The notes under the pieces: model-generated
Told to the model about the DNA's origin: nothing
The model's input: only the letters and a program-made list of their open reading frames with translations
Databases searched by the model: none
Made by a program: the position numbers and the translations under genes
Source: Candidatus Hydrogenedentota bacterium
GTDB lineage: Bacteria; Hydrogenedentota; Hydrogenedentia; Hydrogenedentales; JAEUWI01
DNA: 64,000 nucleotides
Direction of reading: 5' to 3'
NCBI GenBank assembly: GCA_019637335.1
Contig: JAHBVV010000009.1
Coordinates: 62,001-126,000, forward strand
In this document: positions 60,775 to 64,000 of the stretch, piece by piece
Numbering within the stretch: the stretch's first letter is position 1
Layout of the letters: each line of letters starts with the position of its first letter

Positions 60775-61545
60775 TCAGCCGGCGCGTGCGTATTCGCGCG
60801 GCGTATCCACCCAGTCGCGATCGGACACATCCCAGGTGCGCGCCCAGTAAATGAACGGCGTGTCGATGGCGGCGATGATCACCTTGAAGAAATACTTGGC
60901 GAAGGCCAGCTCCAGCGCGGTCTGGAAGTCGAACAGTCCCCACCAGACCACGGTGGAGTAGAGCGCGGTGTCCACGAGCTGCGAGCTCATGGTGGAAGCG
61001 TTGTTGCGCAGCCATAGCATGCGCCCCTGCGTCTTCTCGCGCAGGTAGTGGTAGGTCCACACGTCGAGATGCTGGCTGATGAAATAGGCGAACAGCGACC
61101 CCAGCACGAAGCGTGGGGAGAAGCCGAAGAGCAGCGCGATCGCCTCGTGGACCGACGCGGCGAAGGCCGCCTTGTCGGGATCCCGCGTGGGGAGGAAGAG
61201 CAGGCTGATCGACATGATGGCGAACACGATAATGCTCGTCGCGAAGCCCATCATGACCGCGCGGTGCGCCTCGCGCTTGCCGTATTTCTCGCTCAGGAGG
61301 TCCGTGGCGAAGTAGATGCCCGAATAGATGATCATGCCCAGGCTCGTCTCCATCCCGAAGACGGTGGTGAGCTTCGGCCCCTGGAGGTTCATCAGGATGA
61401 TATTCAGCACGATCACCGCGTAGAGCCCCTGGCGCCCGAAGAAGCGAAACAGCAGCAGGGTCATGCCGAGGTCCGCGCAGACCGTGAAGATCCAGAGCAG
61501 ATTCTGCTGCTGGGCGAAAAAGTTGGCGATGGCTTCGGGTATCAT
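60775..61545 (-). CDS. yhhQ: Queuosine precursor transporter (YhhQ family)
   Basis: 256-residue membrane protein with about six helices. Family landmarks are the early pair (LLWIFTVCADLGMTLLLFRFFGRQG, VLNIILMNLQGPKL), the SEKYGKREAHRAVMMGF loop, FGFSPRFVLGSLFAYFISQHLDVWTYHYLREKTQGRMLWLRNNAST and VDTALYSTVVWW. YhhQ/QueT-like proteins import preQ0/preQ1 for tRNA queuosine. The ATG at 61545 follows GGAGAAACC. The queuosine genes themselves are not in the window. The next gene downstream is the helicase, with its own promoter. Confidence 0.92.
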   Translation of the reverse strand: MIPEAIANFFAQQQNLLWIFTVCADLGMTLLLFRFFGRQGLYAVIVLNIILMNLQGPKLTTVFGMETSLGMIIYSGIYFATDLLSEKYGKREAHRAVMMGFATSIIVFAIMSISLLFLPTRDPDKAAFAASVHEAIALLFGFSPRFVLGSLFAYFISQHLDVWTYHYLREKTQGRMLWLRNNASTMSSQLVDTALYSTVVWWGLFDFQTALELAFAKYFFKVIIAAIDTPFIYWARTWDVSDRDWVDTPREYARAG

Positions 61546-61634
61546 GGTTTCTCCAGGGGCGGCGCCGGCGGGCCCGCGGCGCGCCCCCATTCTCTACCAT
61601 ATTCGCGGCGCGGATGTCGCCCCCGCGCCATCGG

Positions 61635-61664
61635 TTGCGGGTCCCTGCCCCGCTCTGTTATAAG
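61635..61664 (+). promoter_or_regulatory. Candidate promoter of DUF1080 gene
   Basis: TTGCGG at 61635-61640 and TATAAG at 61659-61664, 18-bp spacer, 52 bp before the ATG. Confidence 0.5.
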
Positions 61665-61715
61665 TCGGGAGGCCTTGCCGCCGAAACGAACAGCAGTCAA
61701 AAGGAGCATACGCCC

Positions 61716-62720
61716 ATGAAGTCGATTTTCGCCGCGATCGCCCTGCTCATTGCCGCGCTGCCCGCCGCCGCGCAGGATCCCGGACCGTTTCTGGGCCGCT
61801 GGGCCCTCACCATTCCCTCCGGCCACGCGGGCTGGCTCGAAATCACCCGGGAAGCGGGCTACCTCGACGGGCGCATCCTCTGGGGCGGCGGCAGCGTGCT
61901 CCCCGTGGACAGCGTCTACCTCGATGGCGACACGCTCTACGTCACGCGGCTGAACGAGGTTGAGCGAAAGGATTCCGATGGCAGCCTCGTCCGGACGCAG
62001 CACTACACCGAATCCATCACGGCCCGCCTGAACGGCGCGGATGCGCTTGAACTCACGCACGAGAAGGTCAATACCGACGGCCTGGGCGTCGTCCGGAACG
62101 CCTTTACCGGCAAGCGGATCCCCGAGCTTCCGCCCGCGCCCGATTTGTCGCAGGCGACTTACGGCGCGCCCGTCGTGCTCTTCAACGGACTCAGCCTGGA
62201 CGGGTGGTCCCTCACCGATCCGGATGCGCACAACGGCTGGCGCGCCGAAGACGGCGTCCTCATGAACGATCCCGTCCAGGAGGAGGGCCAGCCGAAGAAG
62301 CACTACGGCAATCTCCGGACCGATGCGGAATTCGAGGACTTCAACCTGACGCTCGAAGTGAACGTGCCCGAGCGGGGCAACAGCGGCGTCTATTTGCGCG
62401 GCGTATACGAGGTGCAAGTCGTTGACAGCCACGGGAAGGCGCCGCACGTGCAGCACATGGGCGCTGTCTACAGCCGCATCGCCCCGAGCGAGGCGGCCGA
62501 GAAGCCCGCGGGCGAATGGCAACATCTGGACATTACGCTCGTCGAGCGCCACATCACCGTGAAGCTGAACGGGACCACGATCATCGATAACCAGCCCCTG
62601 CTCGGCTGCACCGGCGGCGCCCTCTGGTCCGACGAGTTCCGCCCCGGACCGATCTACCTCCAGGGCGACCACACCGGCGTGAAGTACCGGGAGATCGTGC
62701 TGCGCCCCGTGGTGAAATAG
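61716..62720 (+). CDS. Secreted DUF1080 / 3-keto-disaccharide hydrolase-like protein
   Basis: 334 residues with a signal peptide (LLIAALPAAAQ, cleaved near 19). A beta-rich N-terminal part (about 25-150) precedes the DUF1080 concanavalin-like domain (about 160-330): VLFNGLSLDGWSLTDPD, YGNLRTDAEFEDFNLTLEVNVPERGNSGVYLRG, VVDSHG, GEWQHLDITLVERHITVKLNG and PIYLQGDHTGVKYREIVL. Some DUF1080 proteins are 3-keto-disaccharide hydrolases; others only bind sugars. It starts with AAAAGGAGC upstream. Together with GH95-like, FAD oxidoreductase and sialidase-like proteins it supports saccharide breakdown at the cell surface. Confidence 0.9.
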   Translation: MKSIFAAIALLIAALPAAAQDPGPFLGRWALTIPSGHAGWLEITREAGYLDGRILWGGGSVLPVDSVYLDGDTLYVTRLNEVERKDSDGSLVRTQHYTESITARLNGADALELTHEKVNTDGLGVVRNAFTGKRIPELPPAPDLSQATYGAPVVLFNGLSLDGWSLTDPDAHNGWRAEDGVLMNDPVQEEGQPKKHYGNLRTDAEFEDFNLTLEVNVPERGNSGVYLRGVYEVQVVDSHGKAPHVQHMGAVYSRIAPSEAAEKPAGEWQHLDITLVERHITVKLNGTTIIDNQPLLGCTGGALWSDEFRPGPIYLQGDHTGVKYREIVLRPVVK

Positions 62721-62834
62721 TTCCGTTACGGACGAGACTTGAGGCGATTCGTCGGAGCGAATGGCGCGGTTTATGGCGGCCATACGCCCGTGGTTGAGGC
62801 TGAGCTCGGGAATGCGAACGAGGGAGAGAATCCC

Positions 62835-63959
62835 ATGCGTGTGGCGCCCAATATTTCGTTGTACACCTGGAGGCTGGTCGCGCGGGAAGAGAACCTTCTG
62901 CGCTTCCGGCCCACCCTCCACACCGCACTGCGCCGTTCGGCCTTCACGCTACTCTGTTTTCTTATCGCCGGGTTCCTCGAATGGAACCACCTGCGGCGCG
63001 ATCATCGCCTGTTCGAGCCGGTCGACTTCACCCGGAGCTCATTGAGCCCCGAGGAGCGCGAAGCGGCGCAACGGGATGCGGAGGCCGCGTTCGAGGGCAT
63101 CCTGGATGAGGCCGCCATGGCGCGGGTCCGCGAGGAGGCCGCCGCCCGGCAGGCGGCTCACCAGCGAAACCTGGCCGAAGAAACCGAGCGCTACAACACG
63201 GTCCGTCGCGGGCTGTTTTACGCGCACTATGGCGCGGTGGGCTTTCTGGTCCTGGCCGGCGCTGTCGCGCCGCTGAGCTGTCTCTGGAACCGGGTGACCA
63301 TTCGCCGCACGCGCGAGGATGAGCTCGAAATCCGGAGTTTCGTCTTCCGCCCGCGGACCGCGCGCTGGCCGTTACACGAATTCTACGGCATCCGCACCTT
63401 CGTCAAGGAGCGCTACAGCTTCTACCGAAACGGGCGAATTGCCTCGCACCACTGGGAATGGATCGTGCAGATTGCCCTGCGCGGACAGCCGCAGATGCCC
63501 CTGGGCAGCGGGCTCAGCCTGGGGTTCGGCGGCGCCGCGCCGCAGTTCATCGTCTTTCGCGAGAAGCATCAGCCCAGCCTGATCGGGAAAGCCCCCGGGC
63601 CCGTCCGCGATCTGGTGAAGGGCCTGCGCGAACTAACCGGCCTCATGGCCGAGCCGCCCCAGATCGTCGAGGGCCAGGTCGTGGGACGCAGAAAGGTGGC
63701 CTACCGCGCAAGCATCGCGGAGACGGAAGAGACGCCCGTCGCCACCCGGCGTCACACCTTCCGCCCCGGCGACCCCATACCCGAAGACCTCCGCGCGCGG
63801 ATTGCCGCCATGACCGGCGACCGGACCGAGGAACTGCCGGACGGCGGCCAGCGCCATTTCACCCAGGACATCGTCGTGACCGACGAGCAGGGCCGCAGCG
63901 TCCGCTACGCGAGTATCGACGACCTGCCGGAAGAGGTCCGGCGGCGGCTGGGGCTATGA
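62835..63959 (+). CDS. Unrecognised membrane protein with coiled coil
   Basis: 374 residues that I do not recognise. Two hydrophobic segments: about 35-55 (FTLLCFLIAGFLEW) and about 135-160 (GAVGFLVLAGAVAPLSCLW). Between them lies an acidic-basic alternating helix (about 75-125, EEREAAQRDAEAAFEG, AAARQAAHQRNLAEE) likely to form a coiled coil. The C-terminal 200 residues are hydrophilic and contain FYGIRTFVKERYSFYRNGR and a short repeat-like end (PGDPIPEDLRARIA, EVRRRLGL). The ATG at 62835 has GAGGGAGAG upstream. The frame is open 32 codons further upstream with no supporting site. Confidence 0.7.
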   Translation: MRVAPNISLYTWRLVAREENLLRFRPTLHTALRRSAFTLLCFLIAGFLEWNHLRRDHRLFEPVDFTRSSLSPEEREAAQRDAEAAFEGILDEAAMARVREEAAARQAAHQRNLAEETERYNTVRRGLFYAHYGAVGFLVLAGAVAPLSCLWNRVTIRRTREDELEIRSFVFRPRTARWPLHEFYGIRTFVKERYSFYRNGRIASHHWEWIVQIALRGQPQMPLGSGLSLGFGGAAPQFIVFREKHQPSLIGKAPGPVRDLVKGLRELTGLMAEPPQIVEGQVVGRRKVAYRASIAETEETPVATRRHTFRPGDPIPEDLRARIAAMTGDRTEELPDGGQRHFTQDIVVTDEQGRSVRYASIDDLPEEVRRRLGL

Positions 63960-64000
63960 GGGGCGAGTAGCTCAGCAGCCGTGCCTGAATCGAATGGGAT

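Noticed and set aside
63960-64000. A tRNA-like start, GGGCGAGTAGCTCAG, near the right edge
   Set aside because: The D-stem closing GAGC is absent from what follows and the window ends before an anticodon arm could be seen; not called.

Overview
The window is high-GC bacterial DNA (mid-60s percent by eye) with dense coding on both strands, short intergenic gaps, and many ATGA or TGATG start/stop overlaps. The gene mix points to a Gram-negative heterotroph: outer-membrane efflux channel and lipoproteins, pseudopilins, MoxR, a Hanks-type kinase, DUF1080 and GH95-like secreted enzymes, and DUF1318/DUF2339/DUF2851 proteins. It suggests a PVC-like or Hydrogenedentota-type lineage. That placement is inference from gene content; there is no rRNA or tRNA gene in the window to test it. 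No CRISPR array, prophage or transposase was seen.

Layout. Positions 1-3304 (minus) carry an edge-truncated pdxB, a HAD hydrolase and a mannonate-oxidoreductase-like SDR. They are separated by a 213-bp nested inverted-repeat element (1125-1337) and an inverted 9-bp-period repeat (2321-2421). Positions 3518-8622 (plus) hold a nitrilase-family hydrolase, two glycosyltransferases (GT4 and WecG/TagA type), an orphan soluble PAS histidine kinase and a coupled M14 peptidase. DUF2851 (minus) and an aldo/keto reductase (plus) follow, then a secreted Gly-rich STN-domain protein (minus) whose 3' end runs antisense through the reductase gene. Positions 12512-18112 contain moxR, a Ser/Thr kinase, a TPR-LysM-L,D-transpeptidase, a GAF-GGDEF cyclase and a DUF1318 lipoprotein. 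Positions 18116-26754 are mostly housekeeping: bcp, HDOD, leuA, rpmE2, prfA-prmC, radC and psd-pssA.

Positions 26622-31641 contain an AI-2E-family exporter, a GH95-like enzyme, a SIS-domain protein and a 58-aa membrane protein with its own good promoter. DUF2339 and CCA-adding-type nucleotidyltransferase genes follow. Positions 35750-39541 are a compact type II secretion/type IV pilus-like cluster: three pseudopilin-like proteins and two different GspF/PilC platform proteins, but no ATPase or secretin. Positions 39839-45893 form a TolC-MFP-RND tripartite efflux operon. Positions 45912-58842 are an accessory region of secreted or degradative proteins: an FAD oxidoreductase, an orphan HicB-like protein, a sialidase-fold protein, three large secreted proteins of unknown role and a tandem alpha/beta-hydrolase. 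The end holds an RhlE-type helicase with a long 5' UTR, a YhhQ queuosine-precursor transporter, a DUF1080 protein and an unrecognised membrane protein.

Many promoters that can be read by eye share one pattern, a TTGC-type -35 box, an 18-bp (sometimes 17-bp) spacer and a TATACT-like -10 box, which is useful for choosing starts here. The most interesting items are the ATPase-less pseudopilin/double-GspF cluster, the nested inverted-repeat elements, the conflicted 3' end of the STN protein, and two small genes (58 aa and 56 aa) below the usual length cutoff.
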